A stretch of 64,000 nucleotides of DNA. Origin: Harmonia axyridis. Taxonomy: Eukaryota; Arthropoda; Insecta; Coleoptera; Coccinellidae. This document shows positions 36,331 to 50,200 of the stretch, piece after piece. The stretch lies in NCBI RefSeq assembly GCF_914767665.1, contig NC_059505.1, positions 39,243,506-39,307,505 of the forward strand, read 5' to 3'. Within the stretch, counting starts at the first letter, position 1. Each line of letters starts with the position of its first letter. The notes beneath the pieces are model-generated. The model was not told where the DNA came from. It searched no databases and worked only from the letters and a program-made list of their open reading frames with translations. The translations under genes and the position numbers were made by a program.

Positions 36331-39300
36331 TCTAACAAGTTCCAAATTTATTAGAATAATTTTTGATCAATATTCTGTATATTGTATCAAATATTGGCCT
36401 CATGTTTGGTATAACCTTTTATTTCACCTTAGAAATGTCATACAGTCTCTGTATGATAAGCTAGTAGGAGTTTTTTTTTTGAATTGTTGGTCTGAACTGT
36501 CAGAATTGTTAAAGCAACCCAATTGACTCAAAAACTAGAATATGAAAAAAAAATCATTGAGCAGAGAGAGCTTCAAATTTATAAAGCAAACTGATCCTTA
36601 AAAAATATGGGATGTTCCATTTGAAATGAGAAAGTTATATCCAACTTTAGGTATAATCGAAAGTTGCATAACATATGAAAAACATTTCAGCCAAAAGAGT
36701 TTACGTACCAAACATTCTTAAGCATTTTTCAAGGGCCCTGTATGTTGAATAATTTCCATTAAAATTCAGTGTAGAAAATTCTAATCGGAAAAATATTTTA
36801 ATATATATCATAAATGAATTTAATAAAAAAAAAACAAAAATGAAGATAATGAAATATGTACACCTACACCAGGGTTCTAACACATGTTAAAACGTAAACA
36901 ATATACCTACAGTATGCAGATGCACAATCTATTGTCACGATGAAAAGAAAGAGAAAACTAGGAAACAACGAAATGAAATGCATTTTCACGAAAAGAACGT
37001 ATCGTCAGGTTTCGGAAACAATCAACTGTTTCGTTTCATCTTTTTCACACTGTATTTTTTCGCATTCTTTGATCTTGATGGGCGCAACATGCGAATCAGA
37101 TTTCTTATTGGAGAATAATGATATGGGGATATTCAACATTTGGTATTACCTACCTGCAATGTGCCAATAATATTAAAGGTTATGGTTTTATTCCTTTTGT
37201 ATGAAGTCCAATATTGATCTTTTGTCCTAATTTCAAGGATTCATGTTACATTTTTTATATTAGAGGTTTCAAGTTATATTAAATTTCGTGTTGATAGTTT
37301 AGTCTCTTGTTTTTTTTCTGTTGAATTTCTATAATTCACAATTTTTGAAATTATAGTGACTCTGTCTGCACAAAAGATGGCGTTATGGGTGTCGCGCCAC
37401 ACTTTACTCTGGCCGCGGTGGATTTATACACGGTGATTCATCGGAAAAACTAATCATAATTTTGAGCTGAAAATTTGCAGATTAATAGTTGGAGACTATT
37501 ATCTTTCTCCCTGAATTTTTTTCAGATATCTACAACTTCTGGTTATACTAGAAACAGACTACTACTTCATTATTTCAAATGGCACACCCAGTATATTATT
37601 CCATCATTAGATAGCTTTTTTGATGACAATTTCGGCAATATGACGAAAAAAACTCGACGGTTCATGAGTTAATGGGATTGTTATGAAAAAAATGTTGTGA
37701 TGAGGACTCACATTTTTTTGAATTTTTCAACAGAAAAAGCTTTTACGACAAAAATTTTTCTTTTTCGATTCTGCAAATACGTAGTATTATGACTGTTTAC
37801 GGTTTGGACCAAAATGTACAGAGTGTTCATGAGAAGATGCGTTGCAGCAGAGTCACCTCCTCACAATGGTGTGAGAATCCCCTGGGAGAGGGTGCACCTA
37901 CGTAAATTTGGCTTGGGAACGTCTCACCAAAAACTGAAGGATTTGAAATATCACTAAGTGAAGAACATCTTCACATAATTTGGGGACATGATTAATAAGA
38001 TCGAGAATAATTTTGTACTCCATTTTATTTACTACAGTAATAACATTTTCTATCAACAATTCTAATAAATCAAACGAATCCAAGTACATTTAAGTGGTAA
38101 CATTTCAATTATGGTAGCTAATACTGTTTATAAAACTATTTACATCACTAACAAATATACTCTCTTTGCATTCACCACAGATTATTTAGAAGTTGATTAA
38201 AAGAGGAAAAAAACAGACTTGCTTGTTATAAATAGCGTTGCCGATCTTACCAAGGAACTACCACAACAATCTCAATTTCTCGAGCTGGAAAACATACAAA
38301 TTCTACAACCTCGTTGCTTTATAATGATCTGATTTCTCATTCTAACCAAATATGCATAGCTAGAACTCGAATACATTGGCTACATAGGCAGTTCCATCCA
38401 TTTTTGATTACTGCGTTCCATAATACACGTATATACACACAATAATTAAAAGATCCTATCAGGCCGTTATTTTTTCGAATAATTTTTTTTTTTCAATTCG
38501 AAATCCCCGGCAGATATAACAAAGGGATGCAGTTCGTTCAAAAGCGATACTATCATTATTGATATTTTTACCACCGATTAAATATTCCAGAAAAGTAGGA
38601 TTAAATATAACATTATTATACCAAAAATCGACACGAATAATAACATTAATATTTCATTGTACAAATAGTTTCAGATCTTTTAATAGATACAGTTTGTGAG
38701 AGAATTTATGTGGAAGGGCGTAGTATACTTTTTTTTTTTCTTAGAGTATGGCGGTGAATTCAATTCTCGTACTTGGGGTCTTATTGGCTTGTTGTTTGTT
38801 TGTTTGTTTGTTGTTACTTTATACTTTGTTATGCCTTGTTTAATTTTTGATTTTTGAGGTATCTCAAGATGGTTTGGATCGAGAGTTTGTTCGACTCATT
38901 TTGATTCGACGTTTTCTGTTACTTAATCTCGCTCTGATTTTTTTCTGTGACCTTTTTCCATCCCACGGAATCACCTGTAGTTAATTTCACCAGTAGTTCA
39001 AACGGTTGAAATTCTCTTATTGATTTAAATGTGTAGCTTTGGCTTTTTGTTATCAAATATCTTTGATCAGTTGATGATGAACATTACAAATTCCGTCATA
39101 TGATTTAAACAAATTGCCATCAGTAAATAATATTATTTTGATTTTCTTTGTTCTAGTGTGTTTTTTTACACCAAACTTATTTAATATGAACGATTTTTTC
39201 TGGTTTTGTTCTGTTTGTGATCTTAATTTTGTTCATAATATTCGTTTCTGAAATTAAATGTTTTTTTTGTTTTAGGTGGCATTATTATTTATCCGCTTCC

Positions 39301-41207
39301 CTCGTGCCCCTCAAGATGTGGAAACCCAAGACATGGACCCAAGGACCCCTTAGTTATGGTTAATAACAAAAACTACAAACTACGACACTTATTCTCGAAT
39401 CAATGCTAACCTAACTTCAACACGACAGAGAGAGAGATAGGCTTTTTTTACTACTTGTGCATCAATAATTCACTGGGTGAGTCGAACGTTTTTTTTTTTT
39501 TTTGTAATTTTTTTTTCAGTTTTGACTGACAACCTGCACCGTTAATCAATCAAAAAAGTTTTTGTATCTTTACTCCTACCACACGTAATTAGTTAATGAT
39601 AATAATTATTAGATTAAACAGATACCTACGTTTATATCGATTAGTCATTTTTTTTTGTTAAATAGCGATAATTTGCCCGATTCGGGCCTGGATCCGAAAT
39701 GTCGGCATGGGTCAATCTGAAATGGAGACGGACTAAGGGCTCAACATCGGTGTCCATCTTCGATTGGCACGCCATCCCAACACTCATCTCTGGGTTCTCA
39801 CATACCATTGGAGCAGTTGAGAATGACCTAATTACCGAATTCGAAGACGCTACACCAAATTTCTCTTTCAAATAAAGAGACGTTGTCGACCCTGAACGCG
39901 TTGATGAGATGATTCTATGGTTCGAATCCGCGCAGTGTTACCAATTGTTCATTTCTCAAATGAACTTCTATGATCCGAGCTCATGCAGTGGAGTAAACGC
40001 GTATTATAAGTTGTTTGTCGGGCTCGAGCCCCATCTTGAGATACCCCCGGGTATAATCCAGCCTTTTTTATACCTGTAGTTGTGATTCAAGTGATTCAAC
40101 GGGTCAAACTGACAGTCTAACCCTCAAATTTCTCATATGGTAACTCTGGAACGGTTGAAACGGTTGCTTGGCAGCGAGGGAAGGAACGTTTCTAGACTAG
40201 ACGTTCTGGTGGGGATGGGATGACAAGGTGAGTTCGGTGAAAACGGAAGTGTACGAATAGCGTAGGCCGTCTCTAGAATTTTCTTGTTAATCTTCTTCTT
40301 CTGCTAAAGGTAGCCGAGGGTCGCGTAGGTCTTGACGAACGGAGTGTCCACCTTACAGGCCTCCCTGCAGATCAAACAATGTTGAAGGGGGGGTAATTTC
40401 GTCAGAATGCGATGGACTCTCGATCAATTCACCTTCGGCCGTGGTATTCTCGCATAAAATTCTCCTAATTGAGTTATAATTTTCACCGATTGAACACTGA
40501 CTTTCAGCTTGTGCGAACAGGTTCAAAGCTAAAATTAGGACGCATAAAACATCTGGTGCAAGAATCTACTTGATACCTTCACCTCCGGTTATCTTCGTTT
40601 ATCTGACAGTGTGAAATTAGCTGGCAGCTGTGCAGTACCAGAACTTCCAGAGAACGACGAGTTTTTGGACTCAATGTGTGTTTATAATTCAACGCAGCGA
40701 ATGAAAATAGTTTGTTAAACACCGCCTCGACCCATAATAATTGATTTTAAATTTGCATTTGTAGTCCCATATTGAGGACAGCTGACAGATAAGTTAACAC
40801 CGATGGAAGAATTCAGTTAACTTGAGGTGAAAAAATGTTTGATAGGAGTTTCGAAACAAAATTTGAATTATTAATGCTTCTTGCACCACTGTTTTCAGAC
40901 ATCCCTGTGAAAGCATCAACAATATATCTGTAGTATGGGCAAATAAGTGCGTCAGTGACAAGTGAAGAAAAAAATTGACGAATAACTGGATTCTTATCTA
41001 TGGTATTTTTTTTGTTGTCTTTGATTTTGAAGAGTTCAACAAGTAGGAGGATGTTACGACTGAACCCAGATGAAATTTGTCTAGAAAAAATTTGATCAGA
41101 CCTCTGGCGTGAATTGATCGTACGTCCAGCTGGACGATCGTCGGAAATTACCCAGCGCGGGAAAGGTGGCTAGAGCTAGAAGGTGTCAGAGGCGCACTTG
41201 CCGTAAC
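36331..41207. other. no gene assigned; probably includes the RGS 3' UTR
   Basis: Mostly AT-rich with simple repeats (ttgtttgtttgtttgtttg near 38790; homopolymer T runs near 39490). The part next to 41207 should include the 3' UTR of the R7 RGS gene. A less AT-rich island at 39640-40460 contains a minus-strand open frame of about 98 codons (39641-39937) of reasonable composition but no recognisable homology, and a lone B-box-like GGTTCGAATCC at 39919-39929. No polyadenylation site could be assigned. Confidence 0.4.
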
Positions 41208-44200
41208 TTACTCGTCTTCCCACGGACACACGTCGTTGCTTCTTGCCTCGGCGTCGTCTCCAACGGCTGCCGCAACTGCTACCTCTTCTGCCACCTCCGA
41301 CGGAGGCAGTTCGCTGGCCGGCGATTCGCTGTCCGGCTCCGCGAGCGGCGCCAGAGGCTCCACCTGCTGGAAGACGACGGGCGTCTCCTCCAGCAGCTTC
41401 TCCACCTCTTGCCCCTCCGCCTGGTCGTCGGCCGCCGAACTGACACTTATGATCGGCGCAGCACAAGTCTTCGCGACGCTGTGGCTTTTTTTCAGAGTTT
41501 TGCATGACGCCGGCGTCGGCGTGTGATGCTCCACCTTATTGTCCGGGTCGCCGGTCGGAACCACGAAAGACGCACCGGCGCCGTCTTCGAAAGAGGACAC
41601 CTTCCTCTTGGTGGACGGGTCCGAGCTGTAGGCTATCGGCACCGAGACCGATGCCCTCCTTGGCAGATCCGGCGCGACGTTGACCACCAGTCTCTTGCCG
41701 CCGTCCACGGTGTGCTGTTGGGTCAGGATGTTGGTCCTGTGGACCTTCTCCGAGATCTCGGCCACCGCGGCGCTCATCTCCGAAGAGGAGCTCTCCGACT
41801 GTGCCGAGTTCTTTCTGGACCTGGGGGACTCGGTCTCCCAGGGGCAGACCTCTTCGGACGTTGACGTGCCGGCAGCTGGTTTCTTCACCCTACGGAAAGG
41901 AGGAATGATAATGTTATGTTTGCTCTGGAGTCTTGGTCGGGCGGTTATAGAGCAATATCGCAGGATAGCCAGACGTTGTTTATGTTCTGATTGGCGGAAT
42001 GTGTCGTATTTGTGAATACTGGAAAGGTATCTCTATTTGCTAGATTGATTCGTAAAAACATTGCTAACTGGACTTGAATTCTGATTGGTGGTTTTTATGT
42101 GAAGTGCTGGCAAGTTGGTATCTAAAGGTGCCAAATCGATGGGTTGTCAAATGGAGACCGACAATGTTTTTCCTACTTCTCTTTCATAAATAGTGAAACC
42201 CCTATCAGAAACAAGAGAAGAGTACACCTTTTTGTGTAAAATTCATCTGAAAATCCGCTCTTATCATTCAAAAAAAGTAAGCAGTATGATCTTCATAGCA
42301 GTCACAAACACAATTCGATGCGTCACATCCTGTTAATCGGAAAAAATCTAACGTCTGGCTACCCTGGGACCAACAAGGTTTTCGACAGGTTACGGTGCAA
42401 GAACAACGACAAGGTCAGTGATTAAAAATGTTGACGGAGCAGAGGACCAGAGTCATGCGTCGTTCTCAAGCTTGTCTCCAACAAAGACCGGCTGGAAGTA
42501 AAGAGGGGAAGTGTTTGTCTACTGTGGAGATGGGATATTCAGTCGAGTTTTTGTCGTTGAGTTTGGCCGAAGTTGAGATGTCATGAGTGGGTGTTTCGCT
42601 GGAACAATAGCAACTCAGGTGGATGAGGTGTTTATCATCGAATAACTCGCTCGACGATTGGCTTGTGTAGGTCGTAGGTCTTCTTCAGACTTCCTAGCAA
42701 GTAGATAAGTCGAAAAGTTAATTTCCAAGATGCCACCAAAGTTCGATCCTACTGAAGTTAAATACGTATACTTGAGATGTGTCGGAGGAGAAGTAGGTGC
42801 AACCTCTTCTTTGGCCCCCAAAATCAGTCCTCTAGGTTTGTCCCCCAAAAAAATTGGTGACGACATTGCCGACTGGAAAAGTCTCAAAATTACAGTATGC
42901 TTGAAAATCCAAAATCGTCAAGCAACTATATCTGTTGTACCATCAGCAGCTTCCCTCATCATTAAGGCTCTTGAAGAACCTCCACGAGACAGGGAAGCAA
43001 AAGAATGTTAAACATTCAACAAATTTGGCTTCAGATGATGTTCTGGAGATTGCCAAACCAATAAGGTCTAGGTCCATGGCAAGAACATTATCTGGATCTG
43101 CTAAAGAAATCTTAGGTACTTGTCAAGCAGTTGGATGTACTGTAGATGGAAAACCACCACATGACCTTATTGGTGAAATCAATGACGGTAGTCTTGAAAT
43201 CCCAAATCTTTTGGGCGTGATCATTCTTCCAAGGCTTACTGTAAATTTGCTTCTTGGCAAAGGGAGATCTGACTCTCAGATCGGTGTGTATAAGGATTAT
43301 ATCGGAAAATTCTGCTGATGTTTCACTCAACATCTTTTGGGAGTCATACCATGCCATAGTGTCCAATGAGCAGCTTCAACTTATCCTCAAAAAACAATAG
43401 GGAAAGCCTCCTCTTCAGACGGCTCAATAAGCTCTTAGGAATATCATCGTTGTGGGGTGTTGATTATTAAGTTATTAATTCTTCTTTTTCATCAGCTTCC
43501 TCTCTGATTGGTGAGAGAATAATTGAACATGAGACTAGTGAAAAATCTATTCACCTTTCCAAAAGCAGGACAATCCCATGCAATGTAATGTACAGAATTA
43601 CCCACCGAGTAATTCTGATTTTCTATGATCTCAAAATCAGACGGCTTCAGTGAAACTTGACCTGGCTTGCTAAAATTTTCAGCGAAACACTTGTAGTACT
43701 TTGTCAAGCTTTATTCAGTGAAAAAAGGTTTCCAGTAGATAGTTATTCAGGAAACGGTAGGTCAGTGTTAGAGGTTAGTTAGTTACTGGGAGCAGCACAC
43801 AGACGGCAAACAACAACACCAAAGAAATGTTACATTCAGACGGTAGAGTAGCAGCAACAACACCATGAAGAATGAAATTTTATACTCCCTTTCGATAAGA
43901 ATTTCGACCTCGGTATTAGAAAAATAGCCGTTTCGCTATAGTTGGCCATCCTGACGACCCTATTGGCAACCCTGACAAATTTTCTATGGTCAACGTTCGT
44001 TGTCGAGGGTTGTCAATAGAATCGGGACCAGTAGAGGTCGTGACGTGTCGTCCAAGAGAGAGTTACAGATTCCTGCTAGGCTCTTAACGAAATCTTATCC
44101 AAACGGAGTATATGAACACTGCAAACGACGAAACTTACGGACTAGGAACCTTCGGAGCAGCTGATACGCCCTTCGGTAGGTTTGCCAGATCACCCCTGCA

Positions 44201-47200
44201 AACGCAAGCATGATGTCTACTGACTACTAATTGCAAATGCCTTCAAACCAACCGATATATTGATACGAGATGGCGTGGTGCGACTTGATTGATGCTTATT
44301 GGGGTTTGAATTTTGAATCGACAAATAAGAAGGAAGCGAAATTACCGGTAGTTGGTTTACCTGGTAAAATGTGTATTAGGAAGTTGCTTTTTCATTTTAG
44401 ATACTAATTGGTGAAAAGAAATTCTTATGCTGCGCGAATAGGGAGTTAGCATATGACATAACCTGAAGAATGAATTCAATTGAAAGACAAACTAACGGGT
44501 GTGTATTTTCGAGGTATATAACTTTAAGTTGGCATTACTGTTCAAGATGGCGACCGATTTAACAGCTGTCAAGTGATTTATTCTCAGTTTGGTTTGGCAA
44601 TCCATCATGAATAGACTCACGCCTGAACAATGCTTGCAAATAGTGCAATTTTATTTCAAAAATAATGGTTCTGTGCGGAATACGTATCGCGCACTATGTC
44701 AATTTTATTTTGTTTAGCGATGAAGCGCACTTCTGGTTGAATGGCTACGTCAACAAACGAAACTGCCGCATTTGGAGTGAAGCTAATCCTCAAGTGTATG
44801 TCGAAACACCATTACATCCAGAAAAACTGACTGTTTGGTGCGCTTTATGGGCTGGTGGAATCATTGGTCCGTACTTCTTCAAAAACGATGATGGCCAGAA
44901 CGTTACAGTCAATGGTGATCGGTAAAGAGCCATGATTACTAACTTTTTCATTCCTGAATTGAACAACCAAGATGGCCAGGAGCTGTGGTTCCAACAAGAC
45001 GGCGCAACATGTCACACAGCTCGTGCCACAATCGATTTATTGAAAGACACGTTTGGTGACCGCCTAATTTCACGTTTGGACCTGTGAATTGGCCTCCAAG
45101 ATCTTGTGATTTAACACCGCTAGACTACTTTCTGTGGGGCTATGTAAAGTCATTGGTCTATGCGGATAAGCCACAAACCCTTGACCATTTGGAAGACAAC
45201 ATTCGCCGTGTTATTGCCTATATACGGCCACAAATGTTGGAAAAAGTCATCGAAAATTGGACGTCCAGATTGGACTACATCCGAGCCAGCCGTGGCGGTC
45301 ATATGCCAGAAATAATATTTAAAATGTAATGCCACAAGATTATCTTACGGATAAATAAAATTCATGTCAATCGAATAATCCATAGTTGCTTTATTGCAAT
45401 TTAAAGTTATATAGCTCTAAAAAAACACCCTTTGGACAATAGCTGAGCTCTTCTCAAGTGTTACTGTCATATTAAAGTTCTTTATCTGACTTGGGTATAT
45501 TTTGTATGAGAAGATTTTTTAAGCAAAAATCGATTGAACACAAGCTTTTCGGAAATTGGTCGTGGTAGTCCAAAAAAATTCTTTCAACTAGTTCACTAGG
45601 AAATAATGTACCACTGCGTTTATCATCTAAAAGCCTATAATTTTCTTTCTCTCTAGTTTTCTTTCTTTACTATAAACTTGCAATTCTAGACTGTAGTTGT
45701 TACTGTTATACTCTAGTAGAACACAACCACACCACTGTTATACATAAATGATAAAATTTCCAAGAAGCCCTGGGAATAGGATCTTATTATCACCCCACCA
45801 ACAGATTTTAGGAGAGGATGTAGTACTACTAAGTTTACCTAGACCAATTTCAGAGTAGCATGTGTGAAACCTATAATGTTCTATTCTTATCTATCGTGTT
45901 TACGTGCAACTGCAACTACCCTTCATCATCAAACTCAATCTTATCGACACCACCTTTTTTTGGGGGGGTGGTTGGTTATCGGTCTACTGGGGGGTGCACC
46001 CAGTGGCGTCTCGTTTGACCGGTACACCTCGACGGACAGCGGCATGATAAGCCATGCGCCAACAGCACCTGGTACCGTCAACAAGGCCTCTACCTACGAC
46101 CACTTACCTATAGGGGATGTCGCTCAGGTTGCTCTGCGAGTGCGAGTGCGGTACTTTGGAGTCTTTGATACCGGAAACTGCGAGCTCGTGGGCCGAACCG
46201 GACAAGCTGCGGTCGCTACCTCTCCTCTTGGTGAGCGCGGTGCTGCAACAAGCGGCTCCTTGTGAAGTCTGCTGCTGCAGCAGGTTCTGGTTCTGAGAGG
46301 CCGTCGTGGAGGACTTCTTCTTGGTGGGGCCGAAGCCAAAGAAGCTGCGGAAAGGAGGATGTTAAGAATCATCTTCAGGTAGAGCTGCCATCTTCGGTAG
46401 AGAATGTGACAGGCAGCAGAAGTGATAAATTGAAAAAGAGATGCAGGAGACTTGAATTTCGTTCTCTTTCAGTAGTAGTCTGGTCACTCACCGTTTCTTT
46501 TGGGAAGGCTGTTTGCCGTTGGCTAGCAGGTTCTTGTAGTAATCGGACCTGATGAACCGGGGATAGCAATCTTTCTTGAGCAGCAACGTGTAGATGTGAT
46601 CTTGAGCGGCGTCGAAGGTGAACCTGCTGGGGTTCTGCATCTCCTGATGGATCTTCTCCATGGTCTTGCCATCGATGTTTATCTCGCACTGCGCTCCTGG
46701 CTTGAGGAATTCACTGGAAAAATCACGATAAGATTGGATTAGAACTGAATAAGATACTTTTAGATAGTTCAATCCAACCAGCTACTGGCAAACTAGATCT
46801 TTTGTTTTCTTCGCTACTTTTTGAGTTGAACTAGGATACAAGAAGATACATTTACTTTGAGTTCCTGGTAACTCTGGGATCAAGGAAATGAAAAGTCCAT
46901 GCAAAGCTAGAAAAAGAGCACGAACGTCTTTTGCGAAATATTCCAGGGTTGGATCACTCCAGAAAGTTTTTATTGCAAAATCCTTAAAGTACTGGATTTC
47001 ATCGAGATGGCCTATTCACGGGCTCCCTTACAAGATATTACTGCACCAGGAAGCACCTAATGTGAAAGAGTTATCAGAAACTAACGGATGCAGATTCTGT
47101 ATATAGGTTGAAGCCTCGCCATTGCGAGCACAATATGCTTTGGACGAAAACTTGCAGGAGTGAAGATGTCATCTCCTTGAAGCCATCACAGAGTTCAATA

Positions 47201-50200
47201 GAACCCTGGAACTGAAAGATGAGCAGTAAAACGATAGCCTTAAGGTCGAGATGCAGTGTAAGAACTGAGAAGCTTAAAGGGCCGATAAACTGTGTCAACT
47301 GACGATCCAACTGAAAAAGCAAACTAGGAACTGCCTCGAAGCTAGTTCTCCGGTACTAAGTAACTATTAAGAAATAAAGTAGATGGCGTTACTCACTCGA
47401 ATATCTGCCGAACCTTCTCGGGAACCTGCGACTGCGCCGATCTCCTCAGATCGTTTACCGCCATCCAGAAGCGGATGTTCTCGTGGCTGAACTCCTTGCT
47501 CAGGTAGATGGTGAACTCTTGGATACCGGTAGGGTCGGAGACGAGTTCCTCCATCGAGAGTCCCCAGCGTTTCACTCTCTTCTCCGTCGCCACCTCGACG
47601 CTGCAAGTGGAGCAGAATTTGAAAAAACTACGAGAGTTTGAAGAAGCGAAAAGTGATGCCATTTAGAAGAACATGGACTGAAAAGTTCGTCGTTAGCTCT
47701 CAACATGGATCTTCCGAAAGGAGAAAATCAAAGTACTAAAGTTAGGCCAGGGATATTCACATGTATCAGCTTTTCTGATTCATAGAGCTGACCAGTATCT
47801 TGCATGTTTGTTGCAGCTGATGGTAATTTTGAAACAGTTTGGTACTTTTTGAGTTTGTGATTTTGTCTCATTTAGACCTCCTGTTGAATCAAAACTCAAG
47901 GTCATGTTGAATACTTCCTCCAAAACAAATTACAGAAGTTGTGTAGGTCAATATCTCTACTTTTTGATCATATTTAATATTCAAAGAAAACCTAGTAATA
48001 CCTACTTCTGAAACGCGTTAAGTACCATGTTGTCAAGCTCTGGATATCAGTGAACCAAACGCGGTATCTGAATCGACGCTTTTCTGTCCATGTGCTATTA
48101 CTATGTTAAAATTACTCACAGGGGGCTGTTCAACATCCAAAAAGTAGAATCTTCTGTAACCCAAGGGTTCGAAGGTTGGGCTGGGCTTATCATCGCATCG
48201 TATTCTGAATAAGTATCTACGTACTGCACCATGCTTTCCAAAGCCTGCGACATCTTGATCCTTGTTCTTGTTAGACTCTTCTTCAGAAAGTCAACCTGCA
48301 AAGAATCGACGTATGGACTTTGTAATGTTTTGCTTTTACAAGTGAAAACTAATCTTTAATGGATTAGGTCCTTATTTATAAAAAATAAAATGAAAACAAA
48401 GTGATAAATATACTATCTATTGCAGTGTTTTCATTTCATTGAATGACTTCTCTTCTTTCAGAATTCATCACTCGTCAGAAGAGAAACTGAGAATAAAGAG
48501 GAAAAGGATCATTTCTCAGAGAGACAAAAGCTCGATCTCCAAACCATTAGTTTCAAAGTAAGTAAAGATTCTAAACAAAAACCAACAACGACCTCCTTCT
48601 TAGGTCCTCCTTCTTCACCTATCCTGATTTGATCTTCAAGTTCCTAATATAAATGAAAAAAACAAGAACTTATTCCACAGGTTCTTTTTTGGCCATTAAC
48701 CAAGCTAACCTAACCTTGAACAGAAATGCAAATAGTACACACCTCTCTCTTCAGGTTCTCCACAGTCCTCTTCCTGCTCTGCCTGTCCCAGTTCCTCATA
48801 GGCACCGGGCAAGGTTCCAGGGACGACGTCATCCCTGGCGGTGGCCTCAGCACCCTCCAAAAGGCCCTCTCCTGAGAGTCCGCAATTCCCTTTTCTGTCT
48901 TCTTCAGACTCTTGGCCAGTTTCACCTGAAACACTCTCATTTGCCACGAATTCTTCTTCTCTTTCGATTTCGAACTGGACGCTTTGCTTACTTGTTCTTC
49001 GGCTTGCATCGTTATGAATTCCCACTTGTTCGCCAGGTTGTACTTGAGATTGTTGAGCTGCTCCTGTTCGTAGTCCTCCAGACCGTGTCTCTGTTTGTTG
49101 CGCAACGTTCTCTTCACCAGGTACACTGCGTAGTCCATGCGGTCTGGCGTTCCCTTCTGCGCCGGCCAGTAGTACGGAGACTGAAAGGGGTGGGTTTTAG
49201 GGTGTTCTAACTGGAAGAATTTTATGTGATAGTACGGAATAGTCTTTGTAAGTGATCGTAACATCGTAGTGGCCTTCGAAATAGTCTTTACCGCTTTTCG
49301 TCTATGCTGAAAATAGCTGAGAATAGCCTAGCGGTGAATGCAGGTCATCCAGACCTTTCCTAAGACTGTTGGTCTTGGAGATGCAGAGTGATCAACGCAA
49401 ACTGACTTAAACATTTGATATCCATAACTAAGTAGTATTATAAGTAAATTAAAACTATTTCGAAGGCTACTACTTTGTTACAATCATTTAGAAAGATCCT
49501 GTGCATTAGTACAATTAATATTAAAACAATTAATATTGAAACAAAACTTTAAAAGTAGGTGCATTGTGAAATAATCTTCTTGAGTATTTGGAACTGGCTA
49601 GCCCAAGACCGTGCTTCTTAGGTTGGCCAGTTCTGAACATTTTTATGGAATGTGTTCATGCCTGATTTGCAGATTATGCAAATTTTATCCCCAGACAGGC
49701 CCATGCGATACAGAAGGTGTTTATGCTGATAGTGGCAGCTGCATAAGCTTCTTCGTCTAGTACGAATATCGTATTCTTGAGCTTCCATTGCAGAACATCT
49801 CTTCTCTAGCGTTCTTTTCCAAACACACAGTTGATGTCTAGCATATATCACCCTTGGCGCCCTCCCTTCAAGTAACGGGTGTTTTTTTTCGAGGTATATA
49901 ACTTTAAGTTGGCATTAGTTTTCAAGATGGCGACCGATTTAACAGCTGTCAAGTGATTTATTCTCAGTTTGGTTTGGCAATTCATCATGAATAGACTCAT
50001 GCCTGAACAACGCTTGTAAATAGTGCAATTTCATTTCGAAAATAATGGTTCTGTGCGGAATACGTATCGCGCACTACGTCCATTAGCGATGAAGCGCACT
50101 TCTGGTTGAATGGCTACGTCAACAAACAAAACTGCCGCATTTGGAGTGAAGCTAATCCTCAAGTGTATGTCGAAATACCGTTACATCCAGAAAAACTGAC

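Noticed and set aside
39900..39935. tRNA gene suggested by GGTTCGAATCC
   Set aside because: No A box, no acceptor-stem pairing and no anticodon arm can be folded around it, so only a B-box-like motif is reported.
48653..49210. 185-codon plus-strand open frame
   Set aside because: It is the antisense shadow of the RGS exon 48743-49180, which has strong domain similarity on the minus strand.
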